This document shows, one piece after another, positions 26,981 to 35,402 of a stretch of 44,395 nt of DNA (positions are counted from its first letter, which is position 1; every line of letters begins with the position of its first letter). The stretch spans positions 1 to 44,395 of the IMG/VR virus record IMGVR_UViG_3300031658_000021; one strand, written 5' to 3'. The position numbers and the translations under genes are program-made. The stretch comes from a virus. The notes below the pieces were generated by a model. The model searched no databases, was not told where the DNA came from, and saw nothing but the letters and a program-made list of their open reading frames with translations.

Positions 26981-27385
26981 ATGGCAACCACAACAGCAAC
27001 GCTAACACTTTCTAGTGCAGACCTTACGGGAGACGCACTTGCCCTTACAACAACCACTACTCTTGCGAAAGCGGGAACCGCTACTGGAATGTCAGAAACT
27101 TCTGGTGTTGGTAGAAAAACTACTGCGGCTACAGCCCAGTACGTTCTTTTTGACGGTAATGATTACGCTGCTAATGGCGCTCATAAGGTTTATATAAAGA
27201 ACACAAGCACAACTACTTCAGAGTACTTCCTCCTGACTATTAACGGTGAGGAGATCGGAAGACTCTACTCAGGCGACTGGGCGTTCTTACCATGGGGAGC
27301 TCACGATACGGACAATGATATTAAAATCACTCCGAGCGTTGCTACTTCTATGACTATAGAGTACATGCTTATAAGTCAGGCATAA
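26981..27385 (+). CDS. Decoration/fibre-like protein, paralogue 1 (134 aa)
   Basis: MATTTATLTLSSADLTGDAL then KVYIKNTSTTTSEYFLLTIN and GRLYSGDWAFLPW. It shares layout and motifs with the next gene (MAT-x-x-ATL-x-LSS-x-D...YIKN...E...G-[DE]-[WF]-AF-[LI]-P) and with the 9453 protein. A small beta-sandwich protein, probably exposed on the capsid or fibres. Confidence 0.6.
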   Translation: MATTTATLTLSSADLTGDALALTTTTTLAKAGTATGMSETSGVGRKTTAATAQYVLFDGNDYAANGAHKVYIKNTSTTTSEYFLLTINGEEIGRLYSGDWAFLPWGAHDTDNDIKITPSVATSMTIEYMLISQA

Positions 27386-27792
27386 TGGCTACAATAAAGG
27401 CCACTCTTTCTTTATCAAGTGTGGATGTTCTTTCATCCCCGCTCAACCTATCTATTACTACTAATCTACGCGCCGATTCTGGAAGCTTAATTAGAGCTAA
27501 AGTAAAAGGTACGGCAGCGGATTCAAATGACTTGGCTATATATATAGCCAATCAGGCGAACGATCGAGCATACCTGTATATCAAAAACCTGGAAACAGAG
27601 TTAGAAAACTACATATACGTACATAACGATACCGATGAGGGCCTTGTGGCTAAGATTGGTGGAGGGGAGTTTGCTTTTATACCAGTAGCAATAGATAAGA
27701 AATACGAGGTTTACGCAACTAGGGTTGATACCATGGTTGAATACGGTGTATTTGGAAACGACAACTCATCCGCACCATATGGTGGAAGCTAA
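27385..27792 (+). CDS. Decoration/fibre-like protein, paralogue 2 (135 aa)
   Basis: MATIKATLSLSSVDVLSSPL then AYLYIKNLETELENYIYVHN and GGGEFAFIPVAIDKKYEVYA. ATG overlaps the stop of paralogue 1 by one base (TAATG), and the two are clearly tandem duplicates with diverged middles. Likely the same structural role or a heteromeric partner. Confidence 0.6.
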   Translation: MATIKATLSLSSVDVLSSPLNLSITTNLRADSGSLIRAKVKGTAADSNDLAIYIANQANDRAYLYIKNLETELENYIYVHNDTDEGLVAKIGGGEFAFIPVAIDKKYEVYATRVDTMVEYGVFGNDNSSAPYGGS

Positions 27793-27805
27793 TTAAGACA
27801 AGAAA

Positions 27806-28186
27806 ATGAATTTACATAATCAACTACCCTCGAACCTTTACGTAATAGACGTTACCGCTACGGATGTGTTTGCTACGCCTAAAAGCGGAAAGTTTTTTGC
27901 TATTACTTGTACGGCAGCGGGTAGCGTTATTACCAAAGGGGGTAGCACTTTTATATATTGTGACGCTTCTACGCTTAGCGACGCTCAAGCCGCAACATTC
28001 TTAGACCCCAGTACGGGAGTTCCTTTTGTGAGCGATGAAGCGATGGAGACTAGTGGTGATGGATTCTATCAGTCAATTGCTACAGAAGAGCGAACTTTTG
28101 TCATGATTGCAGGACAGACTATATACGGAAGATTTGATTCACTCAAGAGCTCTAATAGCTTTACGGGTTTCGCTTACGCAGGATAA
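27806..28186 (+). CDS. Putative head-associated protein (126 aa)
   Basis: MNLHNQLPSNLYVIDVTATD then GKFFAITCTAAGSVITKGGS and FVMIAGQTIYGRFDSLKSSN. Beta-rich with an I-x-G-x-F turn near the C terminus, as seen in small head decoration or tube-like phage proteins located before the scaffold. No specific family. Confidence 0.5.
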   Translation: MNLHNQLPSNLYVIDVTATDVFATPKSGKFFAITCTAAGSVITKGGSTFIYCDASTLSDAQAATFLDPSTGVPFVSDEAMETSGDGFYQSIATEERTFVMIAGQTIYGRFDSLKSSNSFTGFAYAG

Positions 28187-28204
28187 TAAAAACAATTTAA
28201 TATA

Positions 28205-29299
28205 ATGGACGAACAATTTGAAAAAGTGGAGATCTTTGATACCCCGCAAGAACTTGCTGCCTCTATGCAGCAGGACACACAACCGCAAACAGAACAACCA
28301 GCTGTAGAAGCCCCTCAACAGGAGTCTCAGCCAGTTCAAGAAACTACTGCTCCTGAGATCATTCCACAGAGTGAACCACAGGCAGGAGAGTCACTACCGC
28401 AGCAGGAGAATGTTGTAGGTGACACGAGTCCACAGTACTCGGATAACGAAGTTGAAGAAGCAGTCTTTGGATTCCTGAGCGAGAAGCTTGGGAGGAAAGT
28501 CTCTTCTTTAGATGAGTTCAATACTGTACAACAAGAAGCACCACAGCTTGATGAAAGGGTGGAGGCGATTTCTAGATTCGTAAAAGAAACTGGAAGAACC
28601 CCCCAGGATTGGTTTGCATACCAGTCTTTAAATCCGTCTGAGATGGACGATTTAACGGCAGTAAAGGTACAGATAGCAACAGAAAATCCAAGCCTTACAG
28701 CACCAGAGGTGGAACTGCTTCTTAACAGCAAGTATAATCTCGACGCGGATCTAGCATCCACTCAAGAGCTTAATGTTGCAAAACTTCAGCTTAAGATAGA
28801 AGCTCAGAAGGCTAGGCAAACAATTGAGGGTTTACGCTCTCAGTACCAAGCCCCTGTAGCACCTCAAGCTGATGGTTCTTTTATTAACGATCAGTGGTTA
28901 TCTGATATGTCTAAAGGAGTGGATACGTTGGAAGGTCTAGAGTTTGACCTCGGTGGCGATAAGAAATTCACTTTCGGACTTGATGAAAACTACAGGAATC
29001 AACTAAAGGAAAACAATTCTAAGTTAGATGGTTTCTTTGACTCTTTTGTTAAAGAAGACGGTAACTGGGATTTCGATGCCCTCTCAGAAACGATGGCCGT
29101 AAGGGACAATGTCGATAAGATAGTTTCTTCGGCTTACACGCAAGGGCTCAGTGATGGGCAACGCGGAATCGTGAATAAGGCGGCAAATATTTCAACTCAA
29201 TCACCCCAGCTAGGACAGCAGCCACAGGCATCGCCCCTAGCCGATCAGGTGAAACAAATCATGAGGAGTCAAAACTCCAAAGTGATGTTTAACATTTAA
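28205..29299 (+). CDS. Scaffolding protein (364 aa)
   Basis: Directly upstream of the capsid gene. The N-terminal third is Gln/Pro/Glu-rich and disordered (QQDTQPQTEQPAVEAPQQES), then VEEAVFGFLSEKLGRKVSSL (~80-100), helical regions including KLQLKIEAQKARQTIEGLRS, and a helical C terminus with QVKQIMRSQNSK that would bind capsid protein. Disordered N terminus, coiled centre and charged C-terminal helix are typical of scaffolds. Expected to be lost on maturation. Confidence 0.7.
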   Translation: MDEQFEKVEIFDTPQELAASMQQDTQPQTEQPAVEAPQQESQPVQETTAPEIIPQSEPQAGESLPQQENVVGDTSPQYSDNEVEEAVFGFLSEKLGRKVSSLDEFNTVQQEAPQLDERVEAISRFVKETGRTPQDWFAYQSLNPSEMDDLTAVKVQIATENPSLTAPEVELLLNSKYNLDADLASTQELNVAKLQLKIEAQKARQTIEGLRSQYQAPVAPQADGSFINDQWLSDMSKGVDTLEGLEFDLGGDKKFTFGLDENYRNQLKENNSKLDGFFDSFVKEDGNWDFDALSETMAVRDNVDKIVSSAYTQGLSDGQRGIVNKAANISTQSPQLGQQPQASPLADQVKQIMRSQNSKVMFNI

Positions 29300-29313
29300 A
29301 AAACTAAGAAAAA

Positions 29314-30726
29314 ATGGCAGGATTAGGAACAGTACCTAACATAGATGCAACAGCAGCAGGATCAAATCCAGCTGCGTTTCGTCTAACACCAGAGTCGTAT
29401 ACAACTGTAGACTCTCTGATTAAAACAACAAAAGACGAGGTCATGCCTGAACTCGTCGAGGCATACGGTGATCAAGGTATCACTGGATTCCTTAAATTAA
29501 CAGGCGCAATTAACAGCGGAGGCTCTTCAGATCAGATTGACTGGTGGGAGGGATCACGTCGTCACAAGAAGCTAGCTTATACAGCGGGGCACACATCTAT
29601 TCAAGCAAGTGGTGTTACTGTAACTTTTACATCGGATTCAGATGTTTCTAAAAACTGTCAACCAAATGACGTAGTCATGGATGTTGCTACAGGATCTAGA
29701 CTTATCTGTTTATCTGTAGCTGGAGTTGTTGGAGCTTCTAGCTCTCTATGGGGTAAGTTAGACGATAGCGCTGTAGTCGAAGACACAGACATTGATGCTT
29801 CAGCAGGCGGTACTCTTATCAAACTTGGTAACATGTACGCTCAAGGAACGGATCAACCAACGGCTTTCGATGACCACGGAGCAGTTCGCTACTCTAACCC
29901 GTTTATGATTGTAAAAGATCGTTACGAGGTTAACGGATCACAAGCAACTAATGTTGGTTGGGTGAACGTAGGTGGCGGAGAATACCGCTGGTTTATGAAG
30001 GGTGAGCAAGAAGCTCGCGCACGTTTCGAGGACCGTCGTGAGATGATGATGCTTTTAGGGCAGAAACGACCACACGGCGCTGGAAGTACTGATCTAACTA
30101 ATGAACTAGCTGGATCTGAAGGATACTTTGCAGCTATTGAAGCTCGTGGAATTCAGGTTACTTCAGCGGCTTCAAATCCGTTAGACTCTTTCTCTGAGTT
30201 CGATGATATCATTATGGAGCTTGATAAGCAAGGTGCACCAGCAGAGTATGCTATGTACTTAAACAGAAAGCAGGACCTAGCTATTGACGACATGTTAGCT
30301 GCGGGTATTGGAACTCAAACAACTGCTGGTTTACCAGGACAGTTCGGAGCTTTCAACAACTCAGCGGATATGGCTGTTAAGCTTGGATTCAAATCTTTCA
30401 CTCGTGGTGGATACACTTTCCACAAGCATGACTGGAAGCTATTGAATGACCCTACTCTTCTAGGAGCATCTAGCTACGTTCAGGGGGCTATGATTCCTTT
30501 GTCGCAGGTTACAGACGCACGTAGCGGAATGAAGGCACCAGCTTTATCTATGTACTACAAAGAAGCTAACGGTTACAACCGTGAGATGGAGCACTGGGTA
30601 TCTGGAAGTATTTTAGGTCACAACAACAACGGTGATACAGGTAAAGACAACGCTGTCTTCCACTACCGTTCTGAGATTGCTCTTTGTACTCGCGCAGCGA
30701 ATCAACACATAATGATTAAGGGCTAA
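29314..30726 (+). CDS. Major capsid protein, HK97 fold (470 aa)
   Basis: The gene order scaffold-MCP, A-rich leader and length match HK97-fold capsids of crAss-like phages (~490 aa). Residues ~215-250 (GGEYRWFMKGEQEARARFED-RREMMMLLG) match a conserved E-x-RW-[YF]-MKGE-x-E-x-R-x-RFED capsid element. LAYTAGHTSIQASGVTVTFT suggests the P-domain. C-terminal ALSMYYKEANGYNREMEHWV then IMIKG. Codon use seems smoother than in neighbours, fitting high expression. The shell protein of the virion. Confidence 0.8.
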   Translation: MAGLGTVPNIDATAAGSNPAAFRLTPESYTTVDSLIKTTKDEVMPELVEAYGDQGITGFLKLTGAINSGGSSDQIDWWEGSRRHKKLAYTAGHTSIQASGVTVTFTSDSDVSKNCQPNDVVMDVATGSRLICLSVAGVVGASSSLWGKLDDSAVVEDTDIDASAGGTLIKLGNMYAQGTDQPTAFDDHGAVRYSNPFMIVKDRYEVNGSQATNVGWVNVGGGEYRWFMKGEQEARARFEDRREMMMLLGQKRPHGAGSTDLTNELAGSEGYFAAIEARGIQVTSAASNPLDSFSEFDDIIMELDKQGAPAEYAMYLNRKQDLAIDDMLAAGIGTQTTAGLPGQFGAFNNSADMAVKLGFKSFTRGGYTFHKHDWKLLNDPTLLGASSYVQGAMIPLSQVTDARSGMKAPALSMYYKEANGYNREMEHWVSGSILGHNNNGDTGKDNAVFHYRSEIALCTRAANQHIMIKG

Positions 30727-30760
30727 TCGTTTATTTATTAACTATTAAAACTTAAAAATT

Positions 30761-31075
30761 ATGATTTTTCCTTTATATTTTGATGCCGATCCTGTTTCCG
30801 TAACAGCTGACGACGCTACATACACTGTTGTAAGTAGCTCCGTTAACTTAGGTACTGGAGTTGATTTAACTCTAGACAATGCGGAAAAGATTGGTACTTG
30901 TGTGAACTTCTATTGTTCCAACTCAACAGCTGACGCTACTGTGACTTTCACAACAGCTGCTGGCGGTACGGGTAAAGATGTCATCACCTTCGCCGCAACA
31001 GGCGATAGAGCTGAGTGCATTTGGACGAAGAATGGCTGGAGGGCTGTTCGTTTAGAAGGTGCTACAATAGCATAA
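30761..31075 (+). CDS. Small head-associated protein (104 aa)
   Basis: MIFPLYFDADPVSVTADDAT then DLTLDNAEKIGTCVNFYCSN and ATVTFTTAAGGTGKDVITFA. A compact beta-rich domain directly after the capsid gene, followed by a strong terminator. Decoration or cement protein is the usual meaning of such a gene here; not proven. Confidence 0.55.
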   Translation: MIFPLYFDADPVSVTADDATYTVVSSSVNLGTGVDLTLDNAEKIGTCVNFYCSNSTADATVTFTTAAGGTGKDVITFAATGDRAECIWTKNGWRAVRLEGATIA

Positions 31076-31100
31076 CTAAGAATAAGACTACTACAAGAAA

Positions 31101-31125
31101 GGCTCCTTCGGGGGCCTTTTTTATT
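31101..31125 (+). terminator. Strong rho-independent terminator
   Basis: GGCTCC-TTCG-GGGGCC (31101-31116) forms a 6-bp GC-rich stem with a TTCG tetraloop, followed by CTTTTTTATTT-type T-run. It ends the scaffold-capsid transcription unit. Confidence 0.75.
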
Positions 31126-31130
31126 TGTCG

Positions 31131-31138
31131 TATATTTG
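31131..31138 (+). promoter_or_regulatory. -7 box TATATTTG after terminator
   Basis: TATATTTG begins five bases after the T-run of the terminator and 17 bases before ATG 31156. A clean terminator-promoter junction separating late transcription units. Confidence 0.6.
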
Positions 31139-31155
31139 TTATCTAATTGAATCCA

Positions 31156-31473
31156 ATGAAGAAATACTTACAATTCATAGACGCAGCGGACGATGCTGCC
31201 ACCTACCCAGCTGACAATCTTATATCCATGACCGTAGACACAGACGCTACGCTTATACTTAAGTTTTCACCTGGGTCGTTAGGCTTAGGTCAAGCGGCCA
31301 GCTTAGATATTGTAACTCTCACGATTACCGCAGACAGCGAAAAATCAGTGATGGGGGCTATAGCTAATGAAATCTCCTTAGGTGATACGCCTACCATAGT
31401 AGTATGTGACGATGTAAATAGCTTATTTTTGCACTCTAGTATTGCCTCGTGTACAATAACCCTTGATGCCTAA
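31156..31473 (+). CDS. Small structural protein (105 aa)
   Basis: I start at ATG 31156 (MKKYLQFIDAADDAATYPAD) rather than the upstream TTG. The sequence is beta-rich (ISMTVDTDATLILKFSPGSL, then LDIVTLTITADSEKSVMGAI) with a C-terminal strand SIASCTITLDA. Similar small proteins occur next to capsid genes in marine phages. It is joined to the lectin-domain gene by a one-base overlap (TAATG). Confidence 0.55.
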   Translation: MKKYLQFIDAADDAATYPADNLISMTVDTDATLILKFSPGSLGLGQAASLDIVTLTITADSEKSVMGAIANEISLGDTPTIVVCDDVNSLFLHSSIASCTITLDA

Positions 31474-32852
31474 TGAAGTTTTTCTTATTTAGAAGAGAGC
31501 AGATAAATGAAGCTAGCGTTAAGTCTTCCGATAGTGGAATAGGCTTAAGCGTGTTTGTCATTCCTGTGACTCAAATGGCTTTCATGACCGCAACTAAAGG
31601 GTCAATAAACATAACCTTCAACAATGCGGGGGTGTATGAAAATACCGCTCTACTCTCTGGCGAGTCCTTCGAGAAGACAAGTGTCAATATATCATGCATA
31701 GTGGGTCAGGAGTTAAACTTAATGGAGGACATCCTTGATTTTGTCACCAGCACCGATCCCAATAAGCTAGTCATGAGGTTTGATGTTGTGACAGGTAAAT
31801 CAACCTTCGAAAACGCCATTGCAAATAGCGTGTCTGATATTTCAACAACAGTAAAGACTAACCCAATCGTTATGTCTTCGGGTGAAATTAGCAAAGGTGA
31901 TTCACAAAAAATGTTTCTAGATACTATAGCGGATATATATTTTGGTGCGGATAAGCCCGCCATAGACTTTAATCACGAGGGTCTCTCCAGTTACTCTAAT
32001 TCCGCCGAGATAACCGCTTGGGCAAATGCGGGGACAAGGGGGAGCACATACAGCATAGTTGCCAACGAGGGGACGCCATCATGTCAACTTACGTTTGAAA
32101 CAAGCGGTTTAGCAAAAGCCTCCGCAACTGTTAATGCAAGTGAGTACTTCACTGTACCTAACGCCTACACTGCTTCTGGAGCTTACACCTTATATGTCGT
32201 TTGCAAGCCAGCGACGGGTGGTTCAGGCATGGGTGTTCTGTATGGAGATGCGGATGGAGATACAATGGGATTATGTTTTGGTGATGCTGTGTACGATGTT
32301 GACAACCATATAGATAAGGCTAAGGTTGCACTAAGCTTATTTAAGGTCAGGCACGACGGAAGAACGGGTGAACCTGCTTTTGTTTCAACATCTACAACAG
32401 AAAAGACAGCCTCTAAAACAGCCCCCAAAACCCCTGCTAAAACAGCTGGGAAAGTAGCACCTACAGTCATAAAAAAAGAAGAAGGAGGTACCGTAAAGTA
32501 TTCCTTCCCTGAAGACTACTACAGTTCTGACGGTAAAACATGTCATGTCTTCGTTGTACGTAGGGATAGCCAGTCTAATATGTATCTCCATAACAATGAG
32601 GGAGAGCTAGTTGCTTTTATACCATCCTTTACTATTGCTGATACTGCAGGAGGCAAGATTACGAGTATGTCAGGAATGACGGATGGCAACCTTCTTATAG
32701 AGCAAATAGGCTCTGGTGGAGGCGTTGTAGCTAGTGGAACGAGTCAGAGTTTTAAAGGAAGTTTAGCGAGATTTGGTGTTATAGAAAAGGACATAGGAAC
32801 AAGCAAGGCTGCAGAGCTAGCACGAAATCTTTTTAGTTTATATAATTTATAA
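31473..32852 (+). CDS. Concanavalin/lectin-like structural protein with KTA insert (459 aa)
   Basis: The first ~140 residues are a beta-rich module (FFLFRREQINEASVKSSDSG, IGLSVFVIPVTQMAFMTATK); residues ~150-455 look like a concanavalin-like lectin (IDFNHEGLSSYSNSAEITAW, YTLYVVCKPATGGSGMGVLY, CHVFVVRRDSQSNMYLHNNE), ending ARFGVIEKDIGT. The domain is split by a Lys/Thr/Ala/Pro insert (TEKTASKTAPKTPAKTAGKV, ~residues 307-326). The insert probably forms an exposed loop. Lectin modules here usually bind surface glycans or stabilise the capsid. Confidence 0.6.
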   Translation: MKFFLFRREQINEASVKSSDSGIGLSVFVIPVTQMAFMTATKGSINITFNNAGVYENTALLSGESFEKTSVNISCIVGQELNLMEDILDFVTSTDPNKLVMRFDVVTGKSTFENAIANSVSDISTTVKTNPIVMSSGEISKGDSQKMFLDTIADIYFGADKPAIDFNHEGLSSYSNSAEITAWANAGTRGSTYSIVANEGTPSCQLTFETSGLAKASATVNASEYFTVPNAYTASGAYTLYVVCKPATGGSGMGVLYGDADGDTMGLCFGDAVYDVDNHIDKAKVALSLFKVRHDGRTGEPAFVSTSTTEKTASKTAPKTPAKTAGKVAPTVIKKEEGGTVKYSFPEDYYSSDGKTCHVFVVRRDSQSNMYLHNNEGELVAFIPSFTIADTAGGKITSMSGMTDGNLLIEQIGSGGGVVASGTSQSFKGSLARFGVIEKDIGTSKAAELARNLFSLYNL

Positions 32853-32863
32853 TTTATTTTAAT

Positions 32864-33724
32864 ATGTCACAAACGACAAGAAGGGCAACAGGGCGCCCGA
32901 AAGCCCAACCCGAAACAGTCAAAGAGACTGTATCAGAAACAGCTGTAATGGAGGCTCCAAAGGATCCACCAGCTAAGAAGAATCGAACTATAAAGCGCAA
33001 GGAGACAATCCTATACCACGCGGAGTACGAGATCCCTACGAACGCAGGTATTGTATATATGCTCCCTCAAAAGGGGATTACCGTATATGATAGTGATAAG
33101 GATACTGTACGTGAAATGCGCTATTGTCCAAATGAGCCCAGTATCTGGGCGGATGAACAAGGTTCTAACGCTCGTAAAGAAACTGTAGCTTTCAGAGAGG
33201 GTAAGCTTTTTGTAGCTAAGGATAAACCTAACTTGCGCAAGTTCATGGACCTTCACCCTATGAATATAGGTAACGGCGGAAAGATCTTTAAGCAGGTAGA
33301 TAAGAAGCAAGATGCTGCGAAGGAGCTTGCAAAGGAGTTTCTTCTTTCGGAGGCAGTTGCTATGGTTCGGGACAAGGACATAGGCGAACTGCTTCCTATA
33401 GCTATGTACTTTGGGGTTTCCATTGATACAGCCGTATCGGAGATTCGATACAACCTACTCAATATCGCAAAGAAGAAGACGCAGGAATTCATTGAGTCGT
33501 TTGACTCAGCTCAAGTTCAGGCTAGATCTACTATACAGCAAGCTCGTGATTATCAAATCATAAGCATCAAGAATGACGGATGTTATTGGTTCGATGCAAA
33601 CAGCCTTATTGTATCAGTCCCAGTAGGGCAAGATGCTATGGATGTTATGGTGAGGTTTTGCTTAACTGAGAGAGGTGCTTCGGTGCTAGCCAGCCTAGAG
33701 GAAAAGCTAGATAGACTAGCCTAG
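32864..33724 (+). CDS. Conserved virion protein, RYCPNEPSIW family (286 aa)
   Basis: The N-terminal 40 residues are charged and disordered (RRATGRPKAQPETVKETVSE). Then IPTNAGIVYMLPQKGITVYD and DTVREMRYCPNEPSIWADEQ form a strongly conserved core (the RYCPNEPSIW-[AE]-DEQ motif), followed by KLFVAKDKPNLRKFMDLHP-MN and a long helical C terminus. Conserved in crAss-like and Pelagibacter-type podoviruses in this position; role as a head-tail or internal virion protein is assumed. A terminator follows. Confidence 0.65.
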   Translation: MSQTTRRATGRPKAQPETVKETVSETAVMEAPKDPPAKKNRTIKRKETILYHAEYEIPTNAGIVYMLPQKGITVYDSDKDTVREMRYCPNEPSIWADEQGSNARKETVAFREGKLFVAKDKPNLRKFMDLHPMNIGNGGKIFKQVDKKQDAAKELAKEFLLSEAVAMVRDKDIGELLPIAMYFGVSIDTAVSEIRYNLLNIAKKKTQEFIESFDSAQVQARSTIQQARDYQIISIKNDGCYWFDANSLIVSVPVGQDAMDVMVRFCLTERGASVLASLEEKLDRLA

Positions 33725-33746
33725 TCTTTACCACACACTATGAAAG

Positions 33747-33776
33747 AGCCGCCTTTTAGGGCGGCTTTTTCTTTTT
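33747..33776 (+). terminator. Strong rho-independent terminator
   Basis: AGCCGCC (33747-33753) and GGCGGCT (33760-33766) form a perfect 7-bp GC stem with loop TTTTAG, followed by TTTTCTTTTT. It terminates the lectin/RYCPNEPSIW unit. Confidence 0.8.
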
Positions 33777-33777
33777 G

Positions 33778-33785
33778 TATATTTG
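33778..33785 (+). promoter_or_regulatory. -7 box TATATTTG four bases before ATG 33790
   Basis: TATATTTGCTAT then ATG: the box lies directly behind the terminator T-run and the ATG follows after CTAT, the same spacing as at 15337. Predicts a leaderless mRNA for the tail-gene unit. The preceding DNA is a terminator, so there is no room for other control. Confidence 0.65.
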
Positions 33786-33789
33786 CTAT

Positions 33790-34533
33790 ATGATAAGCGT
33801 AACAGAGGTATACAAGAATCTAAAGGATTTCTGCAACAAAGACCAAAAGGGATTTGTTACACCCGACGTGTTTAATTCCTTCGCGGGATTGGCTCAGCAA
33901 GAGGTGTTTAATTCTATTTTTGCGGCACTTCCACAAGCTTTGGGGGCTCGGAGAAAATCTATAGACCCAGGCAGGGATAAATCCACGTACAAACAGCTAG
34001 AGGAAGACCTCGCTTATTTTCTTGATAGAGCTGAAATCAGAGCTTCAGGGGTTTCCACCGATGGATTACTCTTTGCTAAGCCCTCTGATTTATCTAAGAT
34101 TGTATCTATAAGCCTAGATGACGACAAAAGAACCTCTGTTGAGATCCTGTACAACCCTGAAAAAGCGGACAGAATATTAAATAGCAATTTATCAACCCCT
34201 TCTTATGAGTTCCCAGTAGCTCTAGTTTCGGGAGCCTTAGAGGTTTTCCCTAATACTGTAAGTAAGATCTGGTTAACCTACTACAGACAACCGAGGTCAA
34301 CGTATGCCGCAATGGTTTTAGATACGTATAAGCTAGGGGAACTAGATAAGTCCTCTACGCCAACCTATTCCGTGTTAATTTCAGATGAGGCGCTAGACAT
34401 AGAAATTGCTTCGCCCGTTAACTGCAGGAACTTCGATCTACCAGAACACTATAGGAATCAACTAATCACATCCATGTCAAAACTAATAGGCGTGAGTTTA
34501 CGTGATGACTTCCTATTAACTAAAACTGCATAA
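33790..34533 (+). CDS. Conserved head-tail connector/tail protein A (247 aa)
   Basis: I choose ATG 33790 (MISVTEVYKNLKDFCNKDQK) because the earlier in-frame ATG lies within the promoter box. The opening M-I-x-V-x-x-VY...DQKGF-VTPD-x-FN-x-FA-x-x-AQ is the signature of a common protein family in marine and crAss-like podoviruses, located before the tail-tube-like gene. The central KSIDPGRDKSTYKQLEEDLA and a C-terminal CRNFDLPEHYRNQLITSMSK support it. Probably a connector or tail-tubular-type protein. Confidence 0.65.
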   Translation: MISVTEVYKNLKDFCNKDQKGFVTPDVFNSFAGLAQQEVFNSIFAALPQALGARRKSIDPGRDKSTYKQLEEDLAYFLDRAEIRASGVSTDGLLFAKPSDLSKIVSISLDDDKRTSVEILYNPEKADRILNSNLSTPSYEFPVALVSGALEVFPNTVSKIWLTYYRQPRSTYAAMVLDTYKLGELDKSSTPTYSVLISDEALDIEIASPVNCRNFDLPEHYRNQLITSMSKLIGVSLRDDFLLTKTA

Positions 34534-34535
34534 TT

Positions 34536-35402
34536 ATGGCGTATACAGACGTTTCTTCCTTGGGCATGAACTACGTTCCGCTACGTCAAATAGTCGATGA
34601 CTACATAATAACCTTAGACACAGACGATTACGCTAATTCAGCTTCGGACACGGCTATAAGGAATATCTCCCTAAGGGGGATACGTGAGTTTGGATTCGAC
34701 ATTACTTCTCGTATAAAATCATTAAAGCTAGATATAAACTCTGCTAACAACACTGTGGCTCTACCTGATGATTTCGTCGATCTTTTAAAGGTTGGAGTTG
34801 TTGGTGGTGATGGCGTTCTTAGGGTTTTAGGTCAAAACAAGCACTTAAATCAAGCCCAGCGTGTAACTCAAGTTTCTAAAGGATCTTCAGTTTCGGACAC
34901 AACTTCAAAATCGGACAGCGAAAGCGGTCCTTTGGATATTACGGGTAACCTCGTTTTAAATCGTGAGGACAGCAAGACGGCAGCTACTAATTCATCTTCG
35001 GATAGTTATGTATTTGAAAACTACTTCCATGAAGGGGGTAACGGCAGAGTTTACGGACTAGGAGGAGGCTCCTCGCAAGGCGAGTATAGATTAAACCTAG
35101 ATCAGAACAGACTGGAAATGAGTACTGCTAGTGGTCTCAATGAAGTAATAGTAGAGTATGTTTCCGATGAGGCACGCTCTACAAACCCTGTAGTTCACGT
35201 ATATGCCGAAGAGGCCCTGCGTTGCTACATATATTATAAATTATGCGAAAGGAAGTCTACCGTTCCTGCTAATGAGAAATCTAGAGCAAGAGTGGAATAC
35301 TATAACGAGAGAAGAAAAGCTAAAGCAAGGATGAGTAATTTTTCTAAGACGGAGGCTTTAAAGACTATTCGCAAGAACTTTAAGTTATCCCCTAAGTATT
35401 AA
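34536..35402 (+). CDS. Conserved head-tail connector/tail protein B (288 aa)
   Basis: Begins MAYTDVSSLGMNYVPLRQIV and has RNISLRGIREFGFDITSRIK and SLKLDINSANNTVALPDDFV-DL near the start, a Ser-rich middle (SVSDTTSKSDSESGPLDITG), and a conserved C terminus (VHVYAEEALRCYIYYKLCER, ARVEYYNERRKAKARMSNFS, KTEALKTIRKNFKLSPKY). This two-ended conservation is familiar from marine Bacteroidota phage proteins placed between the connector and the giant stabilisation-like gene. Function likely tail/connector assembly. Overlaps the next ATG by one base. Confidence 0.65.
   Translation: MAYTDVSSLGMNYVPLRQIVDDYIITLDTDDYANSASDTAIRNISLRGIREFGFDITSRIKSLKLDINSANNTVALPDDFVDLLKVGVVGGDGVLRVLGQNKHLNQAQRVTQVSKGSSVSDTTSKSDSESGPLDITGNLVLNREDSKTAATNSSSDSYVFENYFHEGGNGRVYGLGGGSSQGEYRLNLDQNRLEMSTASGLNEVIVEYVSDEARSTNPVVHVYAEEALRCYIYYKLCERKSTVPANEKSRARVEYYNERRKAKARMSNFSKTEALKTIRKNFKLSPKY

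Noticed and set aside
33775-33789. Upstream ATG for the connector gene
   Set aside because: It lies in the terminator T-run and -7 box; ATG 33790 gives the conserved family start.
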